DNA of 64,000 nt from Lentzea albidocapillata (GCF_000719115.1 NZ_JOEA01000002.1:186001-250000); one strand, 5' to 3'; shown: positions 1-9,570, counted from the first letter of the stretch. Numbers and translations: made by a program. The notes: generated by a model not told the origin, from the letters alone.

Positions 1-297
1 AGCTCCCAGGGCGAAGAAGGTGAGTGCCACGAAGCGCAGAGCCCGGAACTCCTTGCGTTCGTCGACGGCACCTGTGCGGATCGCGGTCCGAAGCCGGACC
101 GCGATCAGCAGCGCGGCGACGAACTCGATCCCCGAGTCGACCCCGAAGCCGACCAGTGCCACCGACGCCGCGGCGAGACCGGCGCCGACCGCGATGGCGC
201 CTTCGACCACGTTGTAGCCGATCGTGATGTACTGCAGCACCAAGGCCTTTCGCGCGGCATCGCCGCGCACGTCCGGCAGCGCCTTGGGCTGCTTCAC
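1..297 (-). CDS. Cation-efflux (CDF-like) membrane transporter, N-terminal part only
   Basis: Only the first ~99 codons lie in the window; the gene runs off the left edge. The translation begins VKQPKAL and has two hydrophobic stretches separated by the segment ALVGFGVDSGIEF. That segment resembles the membrane motif of cation diffusion facilitators, which exchange divalent metals for protons. The GTG at 297 is chosen because it follows the stop of the upstream gene (308) by 10 nt and has GGAG directly before it, a cramped ribosome site, so the start is uncertain. Co-orientation with the M15-like gene suggests co-transcription. The substrate metal cannot be told from this fragment. Confidence 0.65.
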   Translation of the reverse strand, partial: MKQPKALPDVRGDAARKALVLQYITIGYNVVEGAIAVGAGLAAASVALVGFGVDSGIEFVAALLIAVRLRTAIRTGAVDERKEFRALRFVALTFFALGA

Positions 298-307
298 CTC
301 CAGCAGA

Positions 308-964
308 TCAGCAGGTGACGTTGACGGTCGCGGTCGCCTGGAACGACACGTGCACGTGGTCCATGTGGTTGGCCGTGGGACTCCCCCGGTTCTCCATCGC
401 CGACCAGCCGCTGCCGTCGTTGTAGCGCTGGCGCCAGATCACGTAGGTGACGCCGAACGCCCGGCGGTTGGCCAGCACGTAGTCGGCCAGGGCGTTGCCG
501 GTGGCGGTATCGACCATGAAGTCCAGCGCCAGGCCGCTGGGATGGTCACCGGAGCCGCCCCGGCCGGCGGCGCCGCCGATGTCGTCGACGCCGAACTTGC
601 CCGCGACGTGGTGACCTACCTGCGCCACATGCGGTTTGACGCCGTCCAGGGTGGTCGGACAGGGCGGCGGGGGAGGTGGCGCGGGAGGCGGCGTGGTGGT
701 CAGGGGAGCTGTCGTGGTCACCGGAGGTGGCGTGGTGGTCGCCGGAGGTTCCGAGGATGGCGTGGTGGTCGCGACAGGCCGCGAGTCTTGGCTGACAGGG
801 CTCGACGGGGCGGCCAGCTGGGCGGCCGCGCCGGTTGGATCGACCTGCTGGTCGGAAACGCGGACGACCCAGAAGGTCACGACCAGGCCTGCGCTGAGGG
901 TGGCGGCGACCGCGATGGGCAGCTTCCGGCTGGCTGTCTGCTTCGTTCTATGTCGGCCCGGCAT
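308..964 (-). CDS. Membrane-anchored M15-like (D-Ala-D-Ala carboxypeptidase-fold) protein
   Basis: A 218-residue protein with an N-terminal basic segment and one hydrophobic helix (about residues 13-35), a Pro/Thr-rich linker of about 60 residues, and a C-terminal domain. The domain carries DHPSGLALDF and NHMDHVHVSF, the zinc-ligand-type motifs (HxxxxxxD and HxH) of the peptidase M15/ARB_07466-like fold. The fold usually acts on cell-wall peptide or is a conserved extracellular domain of unknown substrate. The layout fits a protein tethered outside the membrane and reaching into the wall. It lies 10 nt upstream of the cation-efflux start. Activity is not demonstrated by sequence alone. Confidence 0.75.
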   Translation of the reverse strand: MPGRHRTKQTASRKLPIAVAATLSAGLVVTFWVVRVSDQQVDPTGAAAQLAAPSSPVSQDSRPVATTTPSSEPPATTTPPPVTTTAPLTTTPPPAPPPPPPCPTTLDGVKPHVAQVGHHVAGKFGVDDIGGAAGRGGSGDHPSGLALDFMVDTATGNALADYVLANRRAFGVTYVIWRQRYNDGSGWSAMENRGSPTANHMDHVHVSFQATATVNVTC

Positions 965-1147
965 TCGGGAACACCTTGCGTTGGGGACAGGGCATGCTCA
1001 CACGGCGGGCCATGTTACGAAATGAACACGAGAACATCACGGGCGAGTGTTCATGCTCACATTTCCCCTGGTGAGCGCCTCGCTACCGAAAGTGACAACC
1101 CTTTTGGTCGTGGACGGTCATATGGCCCTGTCCGTCGAGGTCACGGT

Positions 1148-1188
1148 CCCGCTGGGTGGACGCGGTCGCACGACGCCCGCCCAGCGGG
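1148..1188. terminator. Hairpin terminator candidate
   Basis: Arms 1148-1156 (CCCGCTGGG) and 1180-1188 (CCCAGCGGG) are perfect complements, and the match extends inward to 15 bp with two mismatches, leaving an 11-nt loop. It lies just beyond the stop of the minus-strand discoidin remnant at 1201, as expected for a terminator of that transcript. There is no T-run, which is normal in this GC range. Confidence 0.55.
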
Positions 1189-1200
1189 TCCTGATGCCGG

Positions 1201-2343
1201 TCAGCCGAAAGCCTTCACCTCCAGCATGCCGACCGAGTCCGCTCCGCTCTGGAGTACGGCCCGCAGCCGGGTGGTGCTCACCGCGGTGAAAGTGACCTGG
1301 TTGTACTGGTTGACAGTGGTCGGGTGGCCGCTCGCTCCCGGCACGTCCGCGTAGGCGGTGCCGGTCCAGTACTGGAGCTTCCACGACGCCGGCAGGCGCA
1401 CTCCCCCGTTGTCGTCGAAGAAGTAGACCTGTGCGGACTTCATGGTCTGCGCGGCGGGCCAGGTCAGTTCGGCCCACTGCTCACCGGTGTTGGGCCAGGT
1501 GCCCCACCGCGGGTTGACCGTGTCGTTGGACGAGGGCGGGTCGATCCCGTCGTTCAACGCGGTCACGCCCTCCCACGCCGACGTGCAGGACGCCGAGGGC
1601 GTCGCGGTCAACGCCAGGTTCGTCGTCGGCCCCGGATCGGATCCGCCGCCGCGGTGGTAGACCTTCACCTCGGTCAGCGCGGTCTTGAAGCCCGAGGCGT
1701 GGGTCATCTGCACGCGTATCCGCTGCGTGCCCACCGGGGTGAAGCGGACGACGTTGTAGTTGGCATTCGGGACGCCGGGTTTTCTCGACTGGGCGGCGGC
1801 GTCGGTCCACTTGCTTCCGTTCCAGTACTGGACGTTGTACGAGGCGGGCGCCCGGTAGCGGTTGCCCGCGCGGTCGTCGCGGAAGTACAACCGCACCTCG
1901 TCCACCGTGCGGGACTGCCGGAGGTCGAGCTCGTAGGAGTCCGTGCCGTTGGGTGAGCCGGAACTTCCCCAGACCGGGTCGTTGATCGGGAACCCGTCCA
2001 CCGCCGCCCCGGCCGAGGTGCCCGAGGCCGTGTACGACGCGGTCACGCCCGCGCCCTGGGCCAGGTCGGGAGTGGTCGACGTCAGGTCGGCGCCCGCCTT
2101 GGCGAACACGTCGACGATGCGGCTGCTGTTCTGCACGACGTTCTGCGGCGCCTGCGCCCCGGAGATCGCCGTGCTGTAGTTGACCACCCCGGCCCCGGAC
2201 GGGAACGTGACCGAGCCGGTGGCGGGGTTGAAGAGCACCTTGGTGAGGCGGTCGACGGTGAGGGCCCGCGTTCCGTTGAGGTAGACCGAATTCCGGCGTG
2301 ATCCGCCAGCCGTGCAGGCTCGTCGTCCGCGAGTCCACCGCAC
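1201..2343 (-). pseudogene. C-terminal remnant of a secreted carbohydrate-active protein (discoidin/F5-8C-type domains)
   Basis: The readable frame encodes two tandem beta-sandwich domains of the F5/8 type C (discoidin-like) kind, recognisable by NLALTATPSAS, WAELTWPAAQT and LQYWTGTAY and by the parallel DEVRLYFRDDRAGNRYRAPA segment. Such domains bind sugars at the C-terminus of secreted hydrolases. No catalytic domain or signal peptide precedes them. Near the 5' end, another frame reads naturally (VDSRTTSLHGWRITPE, about 2291-2338) and then switches to the main frame near 2290. It therefore looks like a gene that lost its N-terminal part and suffered a frameshift. It sits 20 bp after the GH30 stop and may still be co-transcribed. 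A short intact gene starting with GTG 2343 is possible but less likely. Confidence 0.6.
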
Positions 2344-2363
2344 CGCCCTCCCGGTGAGGGCAC

Positions 2364-3632
2364 TCAGTTCAGGACGAACGTCCTGATGCTACGGGCGGGC
2401 AACTGAGCGTTGAAGGATCCGTTCGACACGGCGAAGTTGTTGTAGTGCGCGAGGGTCGCACTTGCGTTCGTCAGCCAGGTCGAGACTGTCGCGGAACCGG
2501 TGTTCCGGATGGTGAACACGTGGTCCACCGGCGATGTGTTCTTGTTGATGGCGACGATCACGATCCTGGACCCGCTCTTGAACGCCGAGATGTAGACGTT
2601 CGCCTGCGGGTTCGCGGTCGCGGTGATCCGCGAGTAGCCGGGCCGGACCCACTTCGAGAAGTGCGCCATGTTGGCGCCGCGCTTGCTGATCTGCCCGTCC
2701 TCGCGCATCGGACCGTAGCTGCGGCGGATGTACCACCACACGTAGGTCTGGAACCGGCCGTCCACCAACGAGCGGTGGATGTGCTCGCCCACGTCGAGCG
2801 CCTGCGGCCACAGATCGGCCGAGTCGCTGCTGTTGGGGTGGTAGACCTCGGTCATCCACAGCTCTTTGCCGTTGCCCTTTTCCCGGAAGAGCGGGTAGGG
2901 GAGGTCCGCGGGCCGGGTGCCGTAGAGGTGCGCGCCGATGATGTCCACGTTCGCCAGCGCGGCGGCGTCGTTGAGAATGGGGTCCGAGAGATTCTTGCGG
3001 TACTGGAAGGACTCGGGAGCGATGACCCTGCAGTTGATCCTGCCTGCGTTCTCTCGCAGGAACCTGACTATCTCACCGGCGGTCCATGCGGTCCATTCCT
3101 GCGCATAGTCCGGTTCGTTCTGGATCGAGATGCCGTACAGATTCACTCCATTGTTCGCCATGAACGCCACGAAGTCGTTCAAGTGTTGCGCATACGCGCC
3201 GTAGGAGGCGTAACGCAGCCGCTTACCTCCGGAGAAGCTCTCGGTCATCGAGGCAGGCGGGTTCCACGGTGAGGCGATGACCTTGGCCCCGAGTTCGATC
3301 GCACGCCGCGCCGTGGCGACCTCGCGGCTCCAGTTCGCCCGGTCCTCGTGGACGGGAATGCGCAGCACGGTGAAACCGAGCTGACCCGCACCGTTGCCGA
3401 ACGCCGTGTCGCGCTGGGAGGCGGTGAGATCGCTGATCCAGACAGCGTGGTTCATGCCGCCGAAGCCCAGGATCGTCTGCTGCACGTTCGACGGCTCGAC
3501 GACCACCGAGGTGGCCGCCGCGGCGGGTGTCGCCACCGCCAGCACCGGTAGCGCAACGCCTGCCGCCAGTAATGCCCGCCGACTCAACGGCTGCGAGCCC
3601 GCGATCTCCGAGTGGTCCTGACCTGCTGCCAT
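2364..3632 (-). CDS. xynC: Secreted GH30 subfamily 8 glucuronoxylanase
   Basis: A 422-residue enzyme with a twin-arginine-like signal (SRRALLAAGVALPVLAVATPAAA). The mature part matches the GH30_8 glucuronoarabinoxylan endoxylanase family (XynC of Bacillus) along its length: GFGGMNHAVW, NEPDYAQEWTAWT with the acid/base Glu, and WMTEVYHPNS with the nucleophile Glu. IRRSYGPMREDG and NMAHFSKWVRPGYSRI belong to the C-terminal part. Family members cut xylan at sites specified by a methylglucuronic acid branch. The ATG at 3632 is preferred over upstream in-frame codons because GGAGA lies 5-6 nt before it and the signal peptide then starts normally. A CebR-type operator lies 42 bp upstream, so induction by cello- or xylo-oligosaccharides is likely. 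Confidence 0.9.
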   Translation of the reverse strand: MAAGQDHSEIAGSQPLSRRALLAAGVALPVLAVATPAAAATSVVVEPSNVQQTILGFGGMNHAVWISDLTASQRDTAFGNGAGQLGFTVLRIPVHEDRANWSREVATARRAIELGAKVIASPWNPPASMTESFSGGKRLRYASYGAYAQHLNDFVAFMANNGVNLYGISIQNEPDYAQEWTAWTAGEIVRFLRENAGRINCRVIAPESFQYRKNLSDPILNDAAALANVDIIGAHLYGTRPADLPYPLFREKGNGKELWMTEVYHPNSSDSADLWPQALDVGEHIHRSLVDGRFQTYVWWYIRRSYGPMREDGQISKRGANMAHFSKWVRPGYSRITATANPQANVYISAFKSGSRIVIVAINKNTSPVDHVFTIRNTGSATVSTWLTNASATLAHYNNFAVSNGSFNAQLPARSIRTFVLN

Positions 3633-3670
3633 GGCATCTCCACAAGTTGATTCGGGCATGGAGGCGGACA

Positions 3671-3690
3671 TATTGGGAGCGCTCCCAATA
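3671..3690. promoter_or_regulatory. CebR-type LacI-family operator
   Basis: TATTGGGAGCGCTCCCAATA is a perfect 20-bp palindrome whose 14-bp core (3674-3687, TGGGAGCGCTCCCA) is the established CebR box of actinomycete cellulose-utilisation genes. It lies between the divergent GH30_8 gene (start 3632) and the lipoprotein gene (start about 3854), closer to the former. It is expected to repress the xylanase when cello-oligosaccharide is absent. The cognate CebR gene is not evident in this window; the LacI-type gene at 42.8 kb serves a galactoside locus. Confidence 0.85.
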
Positions 3691-3853
3691 ACAAGTCGTA
3701 ACAGTGTCCAGGCCTTGCAGTCAAGGCAACCGATAATCGAATATGTCGAATGATTGTCGATCGGGATGAACATCCACAGCAGCTGTCGCCCTCTTTCGGG
3801 TGGTTGTGGTGCGGTCGGCGAAGATCCGGCTCCCTACCGGCTATCCGTCGTGG

Positions 3854-5401
3854 ATGGAGAACGACCGTTTGCGTGATCGAATGGCGGCGCGGAAGCGCCG
3901 GCACCTCGCCGTGGTGATGTCCGTGCTGGTGACAAGCTGCACGTCCCAAGGGGCGGCCGGTGCGATGACGGCCGAAGTGACCGCACCATCAGAGAAGACC
4001 GCCGTGCTCAACGCGGAACCCGGTGCGGGATCGGCGATCGCCGTGAGTTCGGCCCTCTTCCGCAGTGCCCCTGTCGTGGTGGTGGCCGCAGAGGCGGATC
4101 GAGCGGCCTCGGCCGGAGCGGGCACCCTCGCCGAGCGACTGGGGGTGCCAGCGCTCCAGGTTCCCGCTTCGAACGCGACGGAACCGGGCATCGCGGCCGT
4201 GCGTGACGAGGTGGGAAGGCTGTCACCACAGGTAGTGCTCACCGTTGGCGCGGACGCGCGCCGTGAGGTCGAGGCATGGCATGGCCCAGCCAAAGTGGTC
4301 GGGATCGACGCACCACGGGACGGTGTCACGGCGACGGATCTGCCCGCCGGGCTGCCCGCCGTCCAGCCCGCCCAACCGGTGAACGTGACAGTGCTGGCAG
4401 ACGCCGGCCGTGACGACGTCGCCGCGGTCTCCACCGCACGGGCGGCGGGGGCGCGGATCGTCGCGGTGCACGGCGTCGATCCGAGGGGCGACCCGGCCGC
4501 GATCGACGCGTTGCGCGCAGAGCCGCCCGCCGCGCTGCTGGCGCTGGGCAAGGGTTTCGGTTCGCCGGAGCGGCTGCGCGCGCGGGTCGACACGGTGGTC
4601 CGCGGTGGTCTGCTGCCTGGCGGTGGGCAGGTGCTCTTCCCCGGCAGGCTGCTGGTCTGCCTCTACGGCCATCCGGACGGGCCCGCGCTCGGCGCACTGG
4701 GGGAACAGGACCTCGAAGGTTCGATCGCGCGTGTCAAGAAGCTTGCCGCCGAATACGAGCCGCTCAGCGACGTTCCCGTCGTGCCGGCCCTGGAGATCAT
4801 CGCCACCGTCGCTCACGGCTCTCCCGGACCGGACGGCGACTACTCGGGCGAGACCGATGTCGAGGCGTTGCGCCCGTGGGTGGAGAGGGCCGGTCAGGAA
4901 GGCGTTCACGTGATCCTGGACCTGCAACCGGGCAGGGCTCGGCTGGTGGATCAGGCCAAGCGGTACACGCCGCTGCTGGAGATGCCCCACGTCGGCTTGG
5001 CCGTCGACCCGGAGTGGAAGCTCGGACCGGACCAGGTGCCGCTGCAGCAGATCGGTGGTGTCGACGCCTCCGAGATCAACGAGGTGTCGGCGTGGCTCGC
5101 CGAGCTGACCGCCGCGAAGTTCCTGCCGCAGAAGTTGCTCGTGGCGCACCAGTTCCAGCTGTCGATGATCCGCAACGAGCAGGCGCTCGACACCACCCGC
5201 GACGAGGTGCAACTGCTGATCCACATGGATGGGCAGGGCACGACGGGCCAGAAGGAGTCCACTTGGGACTCCGTTGTAGAAGCTCGACCGGCTGACCTGC
5301 CGATGGGCTGGAAGAACTTCTACGACGAAGACAAGCCGATGCTCACGCCGGAGCAGACCATGGCCCATGAACCGAAACCGTCGATGGTCTCCTACCAGTG
5401 A
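3854..5401 (+). CDS. Lipoprotein of unknown function, cell-wall-binding-repeat-like N-terminal half
   Basis: About 515 residues. A basic N-terminus (RKRRH), a hydrophobic stretch and a lipobox (LVTSC) predict a lipoprotein. The first half contains Rossmann-like segments (APVVVVAAEADRAAS, LSPQVVLTVGADA) resembling the putative cell-wall-binding repeat 2 proteins. The second half (VPVVPALEIIATVAHG to the end) resembles a TIM-barrel-like secreted domain seen in actinobacterial hypothetical proteins. I do not recognise an enzymatic function. The start is ambiguous: ATG 3854 and ATG 3881 are in frame, and the latter gives a more typical 20-residue signal. It is convergent with the monooxygenase gene, with 23 bp between stops. 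Confidence 0.65.
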   Translation: MENDRLRDRMAARKRRHLAVVMSVLVTSCTSQGAAGAMTAEVTAPSEKTAVLNAEPGAGSAIAVSSALFRSAPVVVVAAEADRAASAGAGTLAERLGVPALQVPASNATEPGIAAVRDEVGRLSPQVVLTVGADARREVEAWHGPAKVVGIDAPRDGVTATDLPAGLPAVQPAQPVNVTVLADAGRDDVAAVSTARAAGARIVAVHGVDPRGDPAAIDALRAEPPAALLALGKGFGSPERLRARVDTVVRGGLLPGGGQVLFPGRLLVCLYGHPDGPALGALGEQDLEGSIARVKKLAAEYEPLSDVPVVPALEIIATVAHGSPGPDGDYSGETDVEALRPWVERAGQEGVHVILDLQPGRARLVDQAKRYTPLLEMPHVGLAVDPEWKLGPDQVPLQQIGGVDASEINEVSAWLAELTAAKFLPQKLLVAHQFQLSMIRNEQALDTTRDEVQLLIHMDGQGTTGQKESTWDSVVEARPADLPMGWKNFYDEDKPMLTPEQTMAHEPKPSMVSYQ

Positions 5402-5424
5402 CGCTGTCCGATTCGCGTCGTCCT

Positions 5425-6483
5425 TCAGCCGCCGAGGCGTTCTTCCGCTGACCGCCGCAGTTCGTCCAGGTGCACCAGGCTGTTCAGCACCGTGTCCGTG
5501 TCACCGACGAAGTCGATCAGGCACGCGACCTCGTCGACGCCGATCTCGGCGAGCGCGTCCAACGTCCGCAGCCCGTCCTCCACGGTGCCGAAGAGGCCAC
5601 CGGTGTCGAAGTAGCGGTCGAACGAGCGCGCGACCAGGAAGTCGACGTCCTCGGGGTCCATGTCCTCGGGGTTCACCCCCGGCATCAGGTCGCCGGAGGC
5701 GCGCGCGATCAGGCTGATCGAGCTGCGCAGGTAGTCGCTGAACGGCTTGCGCACGATCTCGCGCACCTCGTCGCGGTCGGTGCCGAGGAACGTGTGCAGC
5801 ATCAACGACACCTGGCCGTTGCCGGCGACGCCGTGCGAACCCGCCTGGAACGCCTCCCGGTACAGGGTGATCTTCTTCGCCAGGTCGTCGAGGTCCTGGC
5901 CGAGCAGGTGGGTCAGCACGCCGGCACCGAGTTCGCCGGCCTGCCGGAACGTCTCCGGCGTGCCCGCACTGGTCAGCCACACCGGCAGCTCCGCCTGCAC
6001 GGGGGCCGGGAAGATGCCCACCTGCTTCTGGTCGCCGGCGCCGTCCACGACGTCGATCTTCGAGCCGCGCCACAGCTCGCGCACCGTCTGCATGGTCTCG
6101 ACGAGGACCTCCTTGCGGCGCGGATAGTTCTCCGGCCGCAACGCGAAGTCCACGGCGTGCCAGCCGGAGGCGAACGACAGGCCGACGCGGCCGCGCGAGA
6201 GGTTGTCCACAACGGACCACTCCTCGGCGATCCGCAGTGGGTGGTGCAGCGGGCCGACGACACTGCCCGCCCTGACCGCCACCCGCTCCGTCACGGCGGC
6301 CACCGCGGCGCCCGTGACCGCCGGGTTCGGGTACTGCCCGCCGAACTGGTGGAAGTGCCGCTCCGGCGTCCACACCGCCGTGAACCCGTGCGTGTCGGCG
6401 AACCGGGCGCCTTCGATCAGCAGCCGGTACCGGTCACCGGAGCCGGCGCCGTCGTCGGCGAAGTAGAACAGTCCGAAGTCCAT
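5425..6483 (-). CDS. Luciferase-like flavin monooxygenase (MupA/Atu3640 type)
   Basis: 352 residues with the bacterial-luciferase TIM-barrel signature: MDFGLFYFADD at the start, FADTHGFTAVWTPERHFHQFGG, GLSFASGWHAVDF and WLTSAGTPETFRQAGELGAGVLTHLLGQ. This sequence type is the LLM-class, MupA/Atu3640-like group commonly found in NRPS/PKS clusters, which uses reduced FMN to oxidise a tethered or free intermediate. ATG 6483 is chosen because AGGGG lies 7 nt upstream. It is the last gene of the NRPS operon, 54 bp after the solute-binding-protein gene. A tailoring hydroxylation or N-oxidation of the peptide or a precursor is likely; the substrate is unknown. Confidence 0.88.
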   Translation of the reverse strand: MDFGLFYFADDGAGSGDRYRLLIEGARFADTHGFTAVWTPERHFHQFGGQYPNPAVTGAAVAAVTERVAVRAGSVVGPLHHPLRIAEEWSVVDNLSRGRVGLSFASGWHAVDFALRPENYPRRKEVLVETMQTVRELWRGSKIDVVDGAGDQKQVGIFPAPVQAELPVWLTSAGTPETFRQAGELGAGVLTHLLGQDLDDLAKKITLYREAFQAGSHGVAGNGQVSLMLHTFLGTDRDEVREIVRKPFSDYLRSSISLIARASGDLMPGVNPEDMDPEDVDFLVARSFDRYFDTGGLFGTVEDGLRTLDALAEIGVDEVACLIDFVGDTDTVLNSLVHLDELRRSAEERLGG

Positions 6484-6537
6484 GCCAATCCCCTCGAGAA
6501 GAGGGCGGGTGGCCACGAGGGGCCACCCGCGGCCTCG

Positions 6538-8145
6538 TTAACAGACGACCTTCACCTGGAACACGTCCAAGTCGGTCAGGATGCTGACCTTCACGTTGCG
6601 CAGGCGGTCCGACCAGCCGACCGCCGACCACTCCTGCCACAGCGGCACTACCGGCATGTCCTGCACCAGCAGGCGTTCCGCCTCCCGGTACAGCTCCAGC
6701 GCCGCCTCCTTGCCCGGTGCGCGGTCCGCGCGGTCCATCGCGGCGTCGAACGCCGGGTTGGAGTAGCCGTAGTCGTTCGAGGACGCACCTGTCCGGTACA
6801 GCGGGGACAGGAAGTTCTCGATCGACGGGTAGTCGGCCCGCCAGTCCGAGCGGTACGCGCCGGTGATCGTCCGGCCGACGACCGCCTGCCGGAACTCGCG
6901 GAACGACATCGTCTCCTTGGTCTCGCAGGCGATGCCGAGCGTGGCCGTGATGCTCTGGCACACCGGGCCCATCCACGTGCGCGCGCCGGACTCGATGTTG
7001 GTGTGCAGCTGCAGCGGTCCCTGGAAACCGGACTTCGCCAGGTGTTCCCGCGCCTTCACCGGGTTGTACGTGCACAGCTCACCGCACTGCCCCGGCTGGT
7101 AGCCCTCGAGGCCCGGAATGGTGAACCCGTCGGCCGGCTTCTGCCCGCCGCCGACGAGCTTGATCAGCTCGGTGCGGTCGATCGCCATCGACACGGCCTT
7201 GCGCAGGTCCGGGCTGTCGTAGCCGGGCAGGTAGCTCGGGAACGCCAGGTTCTGCATCAGCAGGAAGTTACGGTCGGTGTACCGGCCGGGAAGGTCCTTT
7301 TTGTACTGACCGCTGGTGATCTTGTCGTACGGCATGGCCTCCATGAAGTCCATCTCGCCGCGCACGAGCGCGTCGTAGGCCTTGGAGGTGTCCGGGTACA
7401 CGGTGTAGAGCAGTTCCTTGATCCGCGGCTGCTCCACTCCCTTGTAGTGGCGGTTCGCGGTCAGCAGCTGGTGGCCGTTGGGCACCGCCTCCTTGAACTT
7501 GTAGGGCCCGTTGCCGACCGGGTGCTTCAGCCACGCGGCCGGGTCGCGGAAGAACGAGTCCGGCAGCGGGTAGAACGCCCAGTAGCCCACCATCGTCGGG
7601 AAGATCGAGAGCGGCGCGGACAGCGTCACCTGGAACTCGTGGTCGTTGATGACCTTGAGCCCGGACATCTTCTTCGTCAACGGCTCCCCGGTCACCGGGT
7701 TGAGGTCCCGGTAGCCCTCGATCTTGTCCATGAACGTGTTGTTGCGCAGCTTGTTCGGCCCGTACGCCACGTGGTTCCAGGCGTCGACGAAGTTGCGCGC
7801 CTTGACCTGGGTGCCGTCGTGGAACCGCCACCCTCGATGGATCTTGATCTGGAACACCTTCGAGTCGGTCGTGGAGATCGACTTCGCCATCGCGTTGTAC
7901 GGCGCGGCGTCCTCCAGCCGGTACCCGACCAGGCCGGTGAACATCATGCTGATCAGCCGGCCGCCACCCCATTCGTTGGTGTCACCCGGTAGCAGCGGCC
8001 GGAACGGCTCCGTGTTGAACATCCGGATGCGGGTGTTCTGAATTCCGCCGTGTTGTTGTTCCGCCACCGCCGCGGACGGCGTGACGACCGCGGACGCGAC
8101 CAGCAGTGCACCGGCCAGCGCCAGCAGTTTCCTCCTGAACCTCAT
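6538..8145 (-). CDS. Peptide/nickel-type ABC transporter substrate-binding protein (SBP family 5)
   Basis: 535 residues. A signal peptide (RRKLLALAGALLVASAVV, ending near AVAEQ) precedes a family 5 extracellular solute-binding domain, recognisable by YNAMAKSISTTDSKVFQIKI, GWRFHDGTQVKARNFVDAWN, HPVGNGPYKF and AVSMAIDRTELIKLV. The signal peptide has no clear lipobox cysteine, so the protein may be released. Its ATG directly follows the MFS stop (8146), with GGGGGAG upstream. No partner permease or ATPase is encoded nearby. In this operon it may recapture or shield the peptide product or carry a precursor, or it may borrow a permease from elsewhere. Function inferred only from family and context. 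Confidence 0.85.
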   Translation of the reverse strand: MRFRRKLLALAGALLVASAVVTPSAAVAEQQHGGIQNTRIRMFNTEPFRPLLPGDTNEWGGGRLISMMFTGLVGYRLEDAAPYNAMAKSISTTDSKVFQIKIHRGWRFHDGTQVKARNFVDAWNHVAYGPNKLRNNTFMDKIEGYRDLNPVTGEPLTKKMSGLKVINDHEFQVTLSAPLSIFPTMVGYWAFYPLPDSFFRDPAAWLKHPVGNGPYKFKEAVPNGHQLLTANRHYKGVEQPRIKELLYTVYPDTSKAYDALVRGEMDFMEAMPYDKITSGQYKKDLPGRYTDRNFLLMQNLAFPSYLPGYDSPDLRKAVSMAIDRTELIKLVGGGQKPADGFTIPGLEGYQPGQCGELCTYNPVKAREHLAKSGFQGPLQLHTNIESGARTWMGPVCQSITATLGIACETKETMSFREFRQAVVGRTITGAYRSDWRADYPSIENFLSPLYRTGASSNDYGYSNPAFDAAMDRADRAPGKEAALELYREAERLLVQDMPVVPLWQEWSAVGWSDRLRNVKVSILTDLDVFQVKVVC

Positions 8146-9570
8146 TCACTCCCCCTTGGCTCCAACCGCGACGCGCCGCACACCAAGGGTGAGCAGCACC
8201 CCCGCCGCGAGAGCCGCGACGGGAAGCAAGTAGGAGAACCGCAACGCGTCGGCGAAACCTTCGCGGAACTCCTGCGGCACCACGTTCTGCAACAGCCCGG
8301 CGTCGAGCCCTTCCACCGACAGCCGGGCCTGCAGCACAGCCCCCACGGCCGCGCTGCCGAGCAGGCTGCCGCACAACCTCGTGGTGTTGAACAACCCTGA
8401 CGCCGCGCCGGACACCTCCTGGCCGATGTCCCGCATCGCGATGATCGCCGCGGGCGAGCCACCGACCCCCATACCGAGCCCGAGCAGGACCAGTCCGGGC
8501 ACCAGGTGCCACCACACGCCGTCGGCCCGCACCGCGAACGCGATCCCGGCGATCCCGGCGGCGAACAACGCGAGTCCGGCCAGCAGCACGGGTTTGCCGC
8601 CGTACCGGTCGATCGCGCTGCCCGACTTCGGCGCGACGACGGCGGAGATCAGCGGGGCCAGCGCCACGGTGAGCCCGGCGTCCCGCGCGCTCATCCCCGC
8701 CACCGACTGCAGGTGCAGCAACGTGAGGAACAGCATCGCGCCCAGCCCCAGCGGCAGCGCGGCGACGACCACCGCCATCAGCGTGAAGTTCCGGTCACGC
8801 AGGATCACGAAGGGCAGCAACGGTTCCCGGTCCTGCCGGCCGCGTTCGACGAGCACGAACAGGCCGAGCACCAACACGCCGCCGAGCAGCACGACCGGGA
8901 TCAGCCCGCCCCACGCGTGCCGCTCCCCCTCGATCAACCCGTAGGTCAGCAGGAACAGGCCGGTGGTGAGCAGCACGGTGCCGAGCAGGTCGAGCCTGCG
9001 CCGCCGGCCGCCGTCGTGGCCGGGCAGCCAGGCCGCCCCGAGTACGGCGGCGGCGATCCCGAGCGGGATGTTGAGGAAGAAGATCCACCGCCAGCCCAGC
9101 GAGTCGACCAGCAGCCCGCCCACGGTCGGCCCGATCGCGGCACCGAGACCGCCGACCGCGCCCCAGACGCCGAACGCCGCGCCGCGCTTGTCCTCCGGGA
9201 ACACCCTGGTGAGCAACGACAGCGTCTGCGGCACGAGCAGCGCGGCCCCGATGCCCTGTGCCACCCGTGCCCAGATCAGCTGGTCCGCCGTCTGTGCGAG
9301 GCCGCACAGCAGCGACGCGACGGTGAAGAGACTGACGCCGGACACGAACATCCGGCGCTGCCCGAACAGGTCCCCGAGACGGCCGCCGGTCACCAGCAGC
9401 ACCGCGAACGCGAGCACGTAGGAGTTGATCACCCACAGCACCGAGTCGAGCGAGGCGTCGAGGTCACGCGCGAGGGTGGGGATGGCGACGTTGACGACGG
9501 TGGTGTCCAGCAGCGTCATCACCTGGCCGAGGACCAGGGCCACCAGCACCAGCCACGGGTTGCGGCTCAC
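8146..9570 (-). CDS. MFS drug-type exporter (DHA2/EmrB-QacA, about 14 TM)
   Basis: 474 residues starting with GTG at 9570, whose GTGA overlaps the MbtH stop. Motifs of the drug:H+ antiporter DHA2 family are visible: [17 protein letters not shown] in the first helix (motif D1), [16 protein letters not shown] (motif A) and [15 protein letters not shown] (motif B). [29 protein letters not shown] follows in the next helices (motif C region). It most likely exports the NRPS product and may confer self-resistance. The operon position between mbtH and a solute-binding protein supports a product-transport role. Confidence 0.88.
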   Translation of the reverse strand: MSRNPWLVLVALVLGQVMTLLDTTVVNVAIPTLARDLDASLDSVLWVINSYVLAFAVLLVTGGRLGDLFGQRRMFVSGVSLFTVASLLCGLAQTADQLIWARVAQGIGAALLVPQTLSLLTRVFPEDKRGAAFGVWGAVGGLGAAIGPTVGGLLVDSLGWRWIFFLNIPLGIAAAVLGAAWLPGHDGGRRRRLDLLGTVLLTTGLFLLTYGLIEGERHAWGGLIPVVLLGGVLVLGLFVLVERGRQDREPLLPFVILRDRNFTLMAVVVAALPLGLGAMLFLTLLHLQSVAGMSARDAGLTVALAPLISAVVAPKSGSAIDRYGGKPVLLAGLALFAAGIAGIAFAVRADGVWWHLVPGLVLLGLGMGVGGSPAAIIAMRDIGQEVSGAASGLFNTTRLCGSLLGSAAVGAVLQARLSVEGLDAGLLQNVVPQEFREGFADALRFSYLLPVAALAAGVLLTLGVRRVAVGAKGE

